Shown here in pieces: positions 1 through 7,463 of a stretch of 64,000 nt of DNA. Positions within the stretch are counted from its first letter, which is position 1. Every line of letters starts with the position of its first letter. Where the stretch lies: the NCBI RefSeq assembly GCF_029760895.1, contig NZ_CP121679.1, positions 2,294,001 to 2,358,000 of the forward strand, written 5' to 3'. The position numbers were made by a program, and so were the translations under genes. The notes beneath the pieces are model-generated. The model did not search any database. It was not told the DNA's origin and saw only the letters and a program-made list of their open reading frames with translations. This DNA is from Ancylobacter sp. WKF20. GTDB lineage: Bacteria; Pseudomonadota; Alphaproteobacteria; Rhizobiales; Xanthobacteraceae.

Positions 1-64
1 CGGCCTGTTTCCCGCCGAGAGCTGGTTTGAGGCCTTCCGCCGGCGCCTGCGCTTCGAAGCCTGA
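1..64 (+). CDS. C-terminal tail of an upstream gene (partial)
   Basis: Reading from base 2, an open frame of 20 codons runs from the window edge to a TGA at 62-64 and ends ...RRRLRFEA. It has coding-like GC-rich third positions and lies 43 bases before the next start. The family cannot be recognised from 20 residues; only the existence of a plus-strand gene ending here is supported. Confidence 0.5.
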   Translation, partial: GLFPAESWFEAFRRRLRFEA

Positions 65-107
65 AGGCTCCCCTACCCTCTCTCATCCGCAGTCCGCGGG
101 AGACGAC

Positions 108-794
108 ATGAAGACACCTTCTCTGCGAACGGTTCTTGCTCCGCTCAACCGGTCGAACCAGCGTATCACCCTCGCGGCGGGCGTCGTTCTGGTCGTCGGA
201 GGGCTGATCGGCGCACCGCGCTTCACCACCTCCCACCCTGCCGTCACCGGGGTGCCCCCGGGCACGGCATCGACTATCGCCATGCGGGGCCACCACGAAC
301 CGGACCATCCGGTCGAGGGGCTGGATGGGCGCCCGGCGCCGCGCGCCATCTCGCTCGCAACGCCGCTTCCCCCTCCTCGCCCGGCATCCGTGGCGGCAGC
401 GCCGTCAAAGCCGGGAGAAGGTGACGGGCGCGGCACACCAAGGGACAAGGCCGCCCAAACCAAGGGGGGCGGGAGCATCGTCGCCACGCGCCTCGACCGA
501 TGTGTTTCGGGCTGCGAGATGCGAGAGCCTCGCGTCCGTGCCGGCGTGCCGCCGCGCCGGGCACCGTTGCCAGCGACTAGCCTCGCCGCGGTTCCCACGC
601 CGGCCTCCGCCACGCCCGCAAGGCCAACTCACGCTGAGACCGCGGCCCCGCAGACCAGCCCGACCGAAGCCTCAATGGGCACATCCCTAGGCGCGGGCGC
701 GCACGACATGCTCGCCTGGATCGTCGCCGTTCCTGGCACCACCCTCGACATCGGAACGGGCGCGATCTCCCGGGTGGCCAGCGCGATCCGGTGA
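108..794 (+). CDS. Hypothetical membrane-anchored Pro/Ala-rich protein
   Basis: A 228-residue protein of no recognised family. The ATG at 108 is preceded by GGGAG at good spacing, so it is preferred over the in-frame TTG at 27. Residues about 19-37 form a single hydrophobic segment, giving a probable N-terminal inner-membrane anchor. A long low-complexity stretch rich in Pro, Ala, Arg and Gly follows, then a short hydrophobic tail (about residues 200-225). This looks like a periplasm-facing linker protein. The same bases are also open on the other strand, a usual by-product of GC-rich third positions, so coding strand and function are both uncertain. Confidence 0.5.
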   Translation: MKTPSLRTVLAPLNRSNQRITLAAGVVLVVGGLIGAPRFTTSHPAVTGVPPGTASTIAMRGHHEPDHPVEGLDGRPAPRAISLATPLPPPRPASVAAAPSKPGEGDGRGTPRDKAAQTKGGGSIVATRLDRCVSGCEMREPRVRAGVPPRRAPLPATSLAAVPTPASATPARPTHAETAAPQTSPTEASMGTSLGAGAHDMLAWIVAVPGTTLDIGTGAISRVASAIR

Positions 795-811
795 CATCTG
801 CGATTGGGCGC

Positions 812-982
812 TCACCCGAGCTTCGACCGCAGTTCGGCGACCTGTAGCTCCAAATGTCGAATGCGACGCTCAAGGGTCGTCACTTCGTCATATCCCATCG
901 CCTCGTCGCATTGGCGCAGCGCCTCCAGCCAACCGCGCCACGGGCGCCTTGCGAAGAAACGCAGATTTGGCGATTTCACCAC
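812..982 (-). CDS. Small coiled-coil hypothetical protein
   Basis: A 56-residue frame starting GTG at 982 with AAGGGAG seven bases upstream and a TGA at 812-814. A second GTG directly follows as an alternative start. The N-terminal half is basic and aromatic (RFFARRPWRGW). The C-terminal half, after MGYDEV, is a heptad-like helix (LERRIRHLELQVAELRSKL) that should form a coiled coil. No family is recognised. It lies downstream of the tetR-type gene on the same strand, 37 bases after its stop, and could be co-transcribed with it. The ribosome binding site, clean codon use and sensible protein architecture are the reasons for calling it. Confidence 0.6.
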   Translation of the reverse strand: MVKSPNLRFFARRPWRGWLEALRQCDEAMGYDEVTTLERRIRHLELQVAELRSKLG

Positions 983-1019
983 CAGCGAGCTCCCTTGTCT
1001 GGCGTGTCGGCCGCGCTAT

Positions 1020-1622
1020 TCATTGGCCCTGTTTGGGAGCCGGCGACGTCGCATCGGCCTGACTCATGACGCTGCCGGCGGCGGCCTGCAGGAACTGCCG
1101 TGACACCTCCTCGTCATTAACAGCGCGCGCGATCAGCACCGCGCCGACCATGGTGGCGAGAATAGCCATGGCCCTGGCATCCGATTCCTGATCGCCGTCG
1201 CCGATCCAGCCCTTTGTCAGGGCAACATATTCCTTGAAGCTGCTTTCAAAAGACGCGCGTACATCCGGACCGTGCCGGGCCGCATCCGCCGCCAGCGCCA
1301 CGACCGGGCACCCGTCGGCCCTCTCACCGCAATGCTCACGGCTAAGATAGAAATCGACCACCGCCGAAAGCGGATTGTCGGGCTTCAGAGCAGCCGCCGC
1401 GGACCAGCGGCTCAAGGCCTCATCCAAAGCGCGCTGCGAGGCCTGGGCGACGAGATCCTCCTTGGATTCGAACTGCTTGTAGAAGGCGCCCTGCGTCATG
1501 CCGGCGCCGGCCATCAGATCCTTAAGGCCGATACCGTCGAAGCCATGCTCACGAAAAAGACGGCTGGCAACATTGATCACCGTCTGCCGGTTCTCCTCTG
1601 CCTGGACGCGACTGACCCGCAT
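1020..1622 (-). CDS. TetR/AcrR family transcriptional regulator
   Basis: A 200-residue one-component repressor. Residues about 9-56 form the TetR helix-turn-helix (VINVASRLFREHGFDG ... GAFYKQFESKEDL), and the rest is the variable all-helical ligand-binding and dimer domain. AGGAGG stands seven bases before the ATG. The gene diverges from an RND adaptor/pump operon, and the 84 bases between the two starts hold a perfect 11-bp inverted repeat. By family precedent (AcrR, TtgR) it should repress the pump and itself until a toxic hydrophobic ligand binds. The ligand is unknown. Confidence 0.9.
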   Translation of the reverse strand: MRVSRVQAEENRQTVINVASRLFREHGFDGIGLKDLMAGAGMTQGAFYKQFESKEDLVAQASQRALDEALSRWSAAAALKPDNPLSAVVDFYLSREHCGERADGCPVVALAADAARHGPDVRASFESSFKEYVALTKGWIGDGDQESDARAMAILATMVGAVLIARAVNDEEVSRQFLQAAAGSVMSQADATSPAPKQGQ

Positions 1623-1636
1623 GACTGACCTCCTGA

Positions 1637-1691
1637 ATTTAGATTGCGTTCGATTTCTATATCGGATATAGCAGTCAAATGCAATCTAAAT
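1637..1691. promoter_or_regulatory. Probable TetR operator in the divergent promoter
   Basis: ATTTAGATTGC at 1637-1647 and its exact reverse complement at 1681-1691 flank a 33-base spacer. Inside it lies a second near-perfect palindrome, CTATATCGGATATAG (1657-1671). Each outer arm sits about 15 bases from one of the two divergent start codons. A possible plus-strand promoter is TTGCGT (1645-1650), 16 bases, then TATAGC (1667-1672), overlapping both symmetric elements. Which palindrome the regulator binds is an inference. Confidence 0.6.
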
Positions 1692-1706
1692 CATAGGGCG
1701 GCGGAT

Positions 1707-2825
1707 ATGAACAAGAAGCCCATTCTCGTGTTGGCAGGCGTTGTGATCGTGGCGGTCGGGACCGCAGGATTTGTCGCGCTTTCGCTTTCCACACCCCATG
1801 CCGGACCGGTTAGCGACCCCCGGCAGGACGCACCACTCGTCCGGGTGACGAAGATCTCACCAGTAAAAGGCGTTGAGCGTGGTTTTACCGGCCTCGTCGA
1901 GGCGCGGGTGCAGAGCAATGTCGGTTTCCGCGTGCCCGGCAAGATCATCGAGCGGATGGTTGATGTCGGCCAGCAGGTCAAGGCGGGCCAGCCCCTGATG
2001 CGGATCGACGACACCGATCTGCGCCTGGCGCTCACCGCCAAGCGCAACGCGGTGGCCGCCGCACGGGCGGTGCTGGTTCAGGCGAGCGCGGATGAGAAGC
2101 GTTACGCGGCGCTCCTCAAGGGCGGCCTCGCCGCCACCCCGCAACGCTACGAACAGGCCAAGGCCGCGCTGGACACCGCGCAGGCGCAGCTCGATGCGGC
2201 GGAAGCCGAAGCCGATGTCGCCGCCAACGAGGCCACCTATTCCACGCTGACGGCGGGAGCCGATGGCACCATCGTCGCCACGCTCGGCGAACCCGGACAG
2301 GTCGTGGCCGCCGGCCAGACCGTCGTCCAGCTCGCCCATGCCGGGCCGCGCGAAGCGGTCGTGGCCCTGCCGGAGACGATCCGCCCCGCCTTGGGCTCGC
2401 TCGCCAAGGCGCGCGTCTATAGCAGCGACGCCGAAGCCAGCACCGCGCGGCTCCGGCAGATCTCCGATGCGGCCGACCCCCAGACCCGCACCTATGAGGC
2501 GCGCTACGTGCTTGAGGGCACCGCCGCCTCGGCACCGCTCGGCGCGACCGTGACGATCACCATCGCCAGCGGCAAGGAACAGCGCTCCGTGACCGTGCCC
2601 ATCGGGGCTGTGCTCAATGATGGCGTGCGCACAGGCGTCTGGGTTCTCGACAGCACCTCCTCCACGGTGCGTCTCGTGCCCGTGCAGATCAAGCGCCTTG
2701 GAAACGAATACGCGACGGTGACCGGCGTCGAGCTTGGCGCTGACGTCGTCGCCTTGGGGGCGCATCTGCTGACGGATGGCGCAACCGTACGTACGACGGC
2801 CCAGGTCGAAGGGAGCGCCCAATGA
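1707..2825 (+). CDS. RND efflux periplasmic adaptor subunit (HlyD/AcrA family)
   Basis: A 372-residue membrane fusion protein linking an inner-membrane RND pump to an outer-membrane channel. The ATG at 1707 gives an N-terminal hydrophobic anchor (residues about 5-27). A biotinyl-lipoyl-like half (VPGKIIERMVDVGQQVKAGQPLMRIDD region), an alpha-helical hairpin rich in Ala/Gln (about residues 100-180), the second lipoyl half and beta-barrel/membrane-proximal domains follow. The previous in-frame start at 1644 lies inside the operator repeat and is unlikely. The stop overlaps the pump start (ATGA), indicating translational coupling. No TolC-type channel gene is in the window. Confidence 0.92.
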   Translation: MNKKPILVLAGVVIVAVGTAGFVALSLSTPHAGPVSDPRQDAPLVRVTKISPVKGVERGFTGLVEARVQSNVGFRVPGKIIERMVDVGQQVKAGQPLMRIDDTDLRLALTAKRNAVAAARAVLVQASADEKRYAALLKGGLAATPQRYEQAKAALDTAQAQLDAAEAEADVAANEATYSTLTAGADGTIVATLGEPGQVVAAGQTVVQLAHAGPREAVVALPETIRPALGSLAKARVYSSDAEASTARLRQISDAADPQTRTYEARYVLEGTAASAPLGATVTITIASGKEQRSVTVPIGAVLNDGVRTGVWVLDSTSSTVRLVPVQIKRLGNEYATVTGVELGADVVALGAHLLTDGATVRTTAQVEGSAQ

Positions 2826-5800
2826 GCTTCAACCTCTCGGCGCTCGCCGTTCGCGAGCGGGCCATCACCCTGTTCTTCATCGTTCTTCTGGCAGCAGCGG
2901 GCGTCTACGCCTTCGCCAAGCTCGGCCGGGCGGAAGACCCCTCCTTCACCATCAAGACGCTGACGGTCACGGCGGTGTGGCCCGGCGCCACCGCCCGCGA
3001 GATGCAGGATCTCGTCGCCGAGCCGCTTGAAAAGCGGATCCAGGAACTGACCTGGTATGACCGCGTCGAGACCATTGCCCGCCCGGGCTTTGCCTTTCTC
3101 ACCGTCACGCTCAAGGACAATACGCCCCCCTCGGCCGTCGAGGAGGAGTTCTACCAGGCGCGCAAGAAGCTCGGCGACGAGGCGCGCAACCTGCCGCCCG
3201 GCGTCCTCGGTCCTTTCGTCAATGACGAGTTCTCCGATGTGAGCTTCGCCCTCTACGCCCTCAAGGCCAAGGGCATGCCCATGCGCGAGCTGGCGCGGCA
3301 GGCGGAAGTGATACGGCAGGATCTGCTGCACGTTCCCGGCGTGAAGAAGATCAACATTCTCGGCGAACGCCCCGAGCAGATCTTTGTGGAGTTCTCCTAC
3401 GCCAAACTCGCGACGCTGGGCGTGTCCGCTCAGGACATCGCCACCGCCCTTCAACGCCAAAACACGGTAACGCCGGCGGGCTCCATCGATACGCGCGGAC
3501 CGCAGGTCTTCATCCGCTTCGATGGCGCCTATGACAGCCTCGAGGCCATCGCCGACACCCCCATCGTCGCCGGCGGCCGCACGCTCAAGCTCTCCGATGT
3601 CGCCGAGGTCCGGCGGGGCTATCAGGATCCTGAAACCTACATCATCCGTCACGAGGGCGAACCGACCATCATGCTGGCGGCGGTGATGCAGCAGGGCTGG
3701 AACGGACTGGAACTCGGCAAGGCGCTGGAAGCACGCTCGAGCGCGATAGCGGCGACGTTGCCGCTTGGCATGACGCTCGACAAGGTCAGCGACCAGGCCG
3801 TCAACATCGACGCCGCCGTCGGCGAATTCATGATGAAATTCGCCATGGCGCTCGGCGTCGTGCTGTTCGTCAGCCTCGTCAGCCTCGGCTGGCGCGTCGG
3901 CATCGTCGTGGCCCTCGCCGTGCCGCTGACACTCGCCGTCGTCTTCCTCATCATGCTGGAGACCGGCCGCTTCTTCGACCGCATCACGCTGGGCGCGTTG
4001 ATCCTGGCACTCGGCCTGCTCGTCGACGACGCGATCATCGCCATCGAGGTGATGGTGGTGAAGATGGAAGAAGGCATGGACCGCATCAGCGCCGCGGCCT
4101 ATGCGTGGAGCCATACGGCGGCGCCCATGCTCTCCGGCACGCTGGTGACGATTATCGGCCTGATGCCGGTCGGCTTCGCCGCCTCATCGGCGGGCGAATA
4201 TGCCGGCAACATCTTCTGGGTCGTCGGCTTCGCGCTCATCGTCTCCTGGGTGGTGGCGGTGGTCTTCACGCCCTATCTTGGCGTGAAGATGCTGCCAGAC
4301 ATCAAGTCGATCGAAGGCGGCCATCACGCGATCTATAATACGCCCAACTACCGGCGCCTGCGCGCGGCCATCAAGTTCACCGTGCGGCACAAATACACGA
4401 CCTGCGCCGTGGTGGGTGTGGCCATGGCCCTCTCCGTCATGGGCATGGGCGCGATCAAGCAGCAGTTCTTCCCGACCTCCGACCGTCCCGAGGTTCTGGT
4501 TGAGGTGCGCATGCCGGAAGGCAGCAGCATCGAGGCCACGACGGCCGCCGTCGAGCAGGTGGAACGCTGGCTGAAGGAACAGCCCGAGGCGAAGATTGTC
4601 ACGAGCTATATCGGCCAGGGCGCACCGCGCTTCTTCTTCGCCATGGCACCGGAACTGCCGGACCCGTCCTTCGCCAAGATCGTGGTGCTGACGCCCAATG
4701 CGGCCGCCCGCGAGGAACTGAAGCACGACCTGCGTGCGGCCGTCGCCGGAGGGCTGGCGCCCGAAGCCTTCATTCGGGTGACTCAACTCGTCTTTGGGCC
4801 CTACACGCCCTTCCCCGTCGAATTCCGCATCATGGGCCCCGATCCGGCCGAACTCTACCGCATCTCCGAAAAAGCCCTCGCCATCATGAACGGGATTCCC
4901 GACGTGCGGCAGGCCAACCGCGACTGGGGCAACCGCGCGCCCATCCTGCGCTTTGTTCCCGACCAGGAACGCCTGAACCTCATCGGCCTGTCACCGGCGG
5001 AGGCGGCCCAGCAGTTGCAGTTGCTCCTCACCGGCATTCCCGTCACGCAGGTCCGCGAGGACATTCGCAACGTCCCGGTGGTGGCGCGCAGTGCGGGCGA
5101 GAACCGGCTCGATCCGGGCCGGCTCGCCGACTTCTCCCTGATGAGCCGGAATGGCCGCCAGGTGCCGCTCGATCAGGTCGGACGCTCGGAAATCCATTTC
5201 GAGGAGCCGATCCTGAAGCGTCGCGACCGCACGCCCGTCATCACCGTGCGTGCCGACATCAACGAGGCCACGCAGCCGCCGGAAGTCTCCAAGCAGGTGA
5301 TGCAGGCGCTCCAGCCGCTGATCGCCTCGCTTCCCGTCGGCTACCGCATCGAGATGGCCGGAAACATCGAGGAGTCGATCAAGGCCAATACGGCGCTGGT
5401 CAAGATCTTCCCGGTGATGATCGCCGCGATGCTGATCGTCATCATCCTGCAGGTGCGCAGCCTCTCGACGATGACCATGGTGATGATGACGGCGCCGCTC
5501 GGCCTCGCCGGCGTGGTGCCGACGCTGATCCTGTTCAATCAGCCCTTCGGCTTTAACGCCATTCTCGGCCTGATTGGCCTCGCCGGCATCCTGATGCGCA
5601 ACACGCTGATCCTGACCGAGCAGATCAAGGAGAACAAGGCCGCCGGCCTCGATGACTATCACGCCGTCATTGAGGCGACCGTCCAGCGCACCCGTCCGGT
5701 GATCCTGACCGCGCTGGCGGCAGTGCTCGCCTTCATCCCGCTCACACACTCCGTGTTCTGGGGATCCATGGCCTACACGCTGATTGGCGGCACGGCGGTG

Positions 5801-5932
5801 GGTACGGCGCTCATCCTGCTGTTCCTGCCCGCCCTCTACGCCGCCTGGTTCCGCATCAAGCCGACGGCAGATGAGGTGCACACGGAGCCGGCGGGTGTTC
5901 CCAGCGTTCACCCCGCCTTGGCCGCCGAATGA
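2822..5932 (+). CDS. RND efflux transporter permease subunit (AcrB-like)
   Basis: A 1036-residue proton-driven pump of the expected length, with an N-terminal transmembrane helix, two large periplasmic porter loops and two blocks of six helices. The proton-relay pair is present as VDDAII (Asp402, Asp403). In the second block the position equivalent to the AcrB relay lysine reads MRNTLIL, so Arg appears to stand in for Lys; this is my alignment by eye. Drug export is the likely role, given coupling to the HlyD-type adaptor and the divergent TetR repressor. It may use an outer-membrane channel encoded elsewhere. A strong hairpin follows the stop. Confidence 0.93.
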   Translation: MSFNLSALAVRERAITLFFIVLLAAAGVYAFAKLGRAEDPSFTIKTLTVTAVWPGATAREMQDLVAEPLEKRIQELTWYDRVETIARPGFAFLTVTLKDNTPPSAVEEEFYQARKKLGDEARNLPPGVLGPFVNDEFSDVSFALYALKAKGMPMRELARQAEVIRQDLLHVPGVKKINILGERPEQIFVEFSYAKLATLGVSAQDIATALQRQNTVTPAGSIDTRGPQVFIRFDGAYDSLEAIADTPIVAGGRTLKLSDVAEVRRGYQDPETYIIRHEGEPTIMLAAVMQQGWNGLELGKALEARSSAIAATLPLGMTLDKVSDQAVNIDAAVGEFMMKFAMALGVVLFVSLVSLGWRVGIVVALAVPLTLAVVFLIMLETGRFFDRITLGALILALGLLVDDAIIAIEVMVVKMEEGMDRISAAAYAWSHTAAPMLSGTLVTIIGLMPVGFAASSAGEYAGNIFWVVGFALIVSWVVAVVFTPYLGVKMLPDIKSIEGGHHAIYNTPNYRRLRAAIKFTVRHKYTTCAVVGVAMALSVMGMGAIKQQFFPTSDRPEVLVEVRMPEGSSIEATTAAVEQVERWLKEQPEAKIVTSYIGQGAPRFFFAMAPELPDPSFAKIVVLTPNAAAREELKHDLRAAVAGGLAPEAFIRVTQLVFGPYTPFPVEFRIMGPDPAELYRISEKALAIMNGIPDVRQANRDWGNRAPILRFVPDQERLNLIGLSPAEAAQQLQLLLTGIPVTQVREDIRNVPVVARSAGENRLDPGRLADFSLMSRNGRQVPLDQVGRSEIHFEEPILKRRDRTPVITVRADINEATQPPEVSKQVMQALQPLIASLPVGYRIEMAGNIEESIKANTALVKIFPVMIAAMLIVIILQVRSLSTMTMVMMTAPLGLAGVVPTLILFNQPFGFNAILGLIGLAGILMRNTLILTEQIKENKAAGLDDYHAVIEATVQRTRPVILTALAAVLAFIPLTHSVFWGSMAYTLIGGTAVGTALILLFLPALYAAWFRIKPTADEVHTEPAGVPSVHPALAAE

Positions 5933-5970
5933 GCGGCAGCAGCATTTCTGGCGCGACGTGAATTGGATCC

Positions 5971-5994
5971 GGGGCCGCGTAGCAGCGCGGCCCC
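5971..5994 (+). terminator. Hairpin after the efflux operon
   Basis: GGGGCCGCG and CGCGGCCCC form a perfect 9-bp stem around a six-base loop, 38 bases after the pump stop and before the convergent remnant ORF. No T-run follows, so this is a probable but not classical intrinsic terminator. Confidence 0.6.
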
Positions 5995-6003
5995 GTATGG
6001 CGT

Positions 6004-6246
6004 TCATCCGCTTGTATGAGGCGACTTCGCGGTCAGTCGAGGTGTCAGCGCCAGAAAATCGCTCAGCGGCACCGGCACGCCCTGAATCGTGTCGAAGGAG
6101 GTGGGAATGGGTGCCGGCACCTCCCCTTCCGGGAACACGAAGCCACTGCCGGGCTCAAAGGCGACGATCGCCTTGACGTTGCCGCTCTTCATCGTGCCGA
6201 AGCCGATTTCGCTGACGGCAAGGTGTCCCAGATGGCGCGTCTGCAT
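6004..6246 (-). pseudogene. Chimeric remnant: aldo/keto reductase start joined to alpha/beta hydrolase fragment
   Basis: An 80-residue open frame. The first about 19 residues (MQTRHLGHLAVSEIGFGTM) are the typical beginning of an aldo/keto reductase. The next about 46 residues (from GNVKAIVAFEPGSGF through PLSDFLALT) resemble an internal segment of alpha/beta-fold hydrolases of the VKAIVAYEPGSGFVFPEGE type. The last residues match neither. The pieces come from unrelated folds, so the frame most likely marks an internal deletion that fused two former neighbours. It lies 34 bases downstream of the SDR gene on the same strand. Family matches are from memory, not a search. Confidence 0.65.
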
Positions 6247-6280
6247 GATGTTGGCTCCTTTGCTGCGAAAGGGGCGACGC

Positions 6281-7114
6281 TCAGCCCGGGGTCGGCAGCT
6301 TGCCGGCCCGCATGGCCGCGATCACACCGCCATCGATGAGAAGATCGCTGCCGGTGATGAAACCGGCATCCGGCCCGAGCAGGAAGCTCGCAGCCACGGC
6401 GATTTCGTCGGGGGGCGCCATGCGCTTTGCGGGAGAAGCCTCCACCATGGCGCGGTAAATGTCGCCGATCTCGGAGTTGAGCTCATGGGCGGCCAGGGGG
6501 GTGACGATGATGCCGGGACTGATCGCATTGACGCGCGCCCCGCGCTCGCCCCACTTGATGGCCTCCGCCTGCACCCGCAGGATGTTGGCGCGCTTGGCCA
6601 CCATATAGGCGACCAGCGTGTTGGGGACCGCTTCCGGCTGGAGGAAGGGCAGCGCCAGCAGTTCGTCCGCAGGAACGCTGGCAAGCTGGCGCTCGTCGGC
6701 CTCGGGCAGCTGGCGCATCATGTGCCCGGCCATGCTGGAAATGATCAGGCCCGCGCCTCCGGGAGCAATGACCTTCCCGAACTCCTCGAACACCACGGCC
6801 GAGCCGTAAAGATCGACCTCAAGCAGCTTCTTCACCGGAGCCATATTCGGCGAGAGGCCGGCCGTGTTGACCAGCTGGAGGACGGGGCCATGAGCGGCCG
6901 CGGCTTCCGCCAGCGCCCGCACCGACGCCCGCGAGCTGACATCGACGCGCTGCGTTACAACGGCATAGCTGGCTTGGGTCATATCGGCGGCCGCCTGCGC
7001 GAGGGTCTGCTCGTTCGCATCGGCGAGCAAAACCGTCTTTCCGAAGCCTTGTCGCCGCGCGATAGCCTGACCGATGCCCCCGGCACCAATGATTACGATC
7101 ACGTCTTTCGTCAT
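6281..7114 (-). CDS. SDR family oxidoreductase
   Basis: A 277-residue short-chain dehydrogenase/reductase. The ATG at 7114 has GGAGG seven bases upstream, so the 19-residue upstream extension is dropped. The dinucleotide site reads GAGGIGQAIA near the N-terminus and begins directly after VIVI. An NTAG motif and a YMVAK motif (catalytic Tyr and Lys) follow, and the C-terminus has the usual FITGSDLLIDGG. An insert between the NTAG and YMVAK blocks makes it longer than the classical 250 residues. The substrate is unknown. Its 3' neighbour is a broken gene, so a former small oxidoreductase operon seems to have decayed here. Confidence 0.88.
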   Translation of the reverse strand: MTKDVIVIIGAGGIGQAIARRQGFGKTVLLADANEQTLAQAAADMTQASYAVVTQRVDVSSRASVRALAEAAAAHGPVLQLVNTAGLSPNMAPVKKLLEVDLYGSAVVFEEFGKVIAPGGAGLIISSMAGHMMRQLPEADERQLASVPADELLALPFLQPEAVPNTLVAYMVAKRANILRVQAEAIKWGERGARVNAISPGIIVTPLAAHELNSEIGDIYRAMVEASPAKRMAPPDEIAVAASFLLGPDAGFITGSDLLIDGGVIAAMRAGKLPTPG

Positions 7115-7184
7115 GTCTCGCCTCCGCATCCCCGGCAATTGCAAGCCGATGGGCTTCGTGATGACGAACATAGACGGGCTCGTT

Positions 7185-7244
7185 CTCAGCTATTAGCAGC
7201 TGAATTGGGGATGGAGCTATACGCCGTGTTCATTAATAGCTGAG
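7185..7244. promoter_or_regulatory. Palindromic operator cluster upstream of the SDR gene
   Basis: CTCAGCTATTA at 7185-7195 recurs as its exact reverse complement TAATAGCTGAG at 7234-7244. In addition TCAGCT (7186-7191) and AGCTGA (7198-7203) form a six-base inverted repeat with six bases between. Three copies of the same half-site in 60 bases, 70-130 bases upstream of the SDR start, look like a regulator-binding region. No regulator gene for it is adjacent. Confidence 0.5.
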
Positions 7245-7396
7245 GAGACACCCGGCAGTCCGTGTTGCTCCTGGATCTCGCATCATGGCGTCAGGGCGAT
7301 GCTTGGCTCCCGGATGACGCGGATGATCGAGCAGAAATCCCTACCGACCAATGAGCCGCTCTCTCCGGCCGAAGGACGGTAATATTTCAAATTTGT

Positions 7397-7432
7397 TAGT
7401 TTCTGAAAGTTGCACCTTACGGTACGAAACTA
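7397..7432. promoter_or_regulatory. Inverted repeat in the autotransporter leader
   Basis: TAGTTTC (7397-7403) and GAAACTA (7426-7432) are exact reverse complements with 22 bases between, lying 32-67 bases before the autotransporter ATG in an otherwise AT-richer stretch. It could be an operator or part of a leader structure. Apart from this and the 7185-7244 cluster, the 349-base gap 7115-7463 shows nothing recognisable. Confidence 0.35.
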
Positions 7433-7463
7433 GGGGGCGTCGTTTCTAAGTGCGGGATCTTCC

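Noticed and set aside
2504..4114. Long open frame antisense to the RND adaptor and pump
   Set aside because: It mirrors the GC-rich third positions of the real genes, has a His/Asp/Glu/Arg-rich low-complexity product and no family resemblance.
6089..7243. 384-codon plus-strand frame opposite the SDR gene
   Set aside because: Antisense to an SDR with all catalytic motifs; its product is low-complexity.
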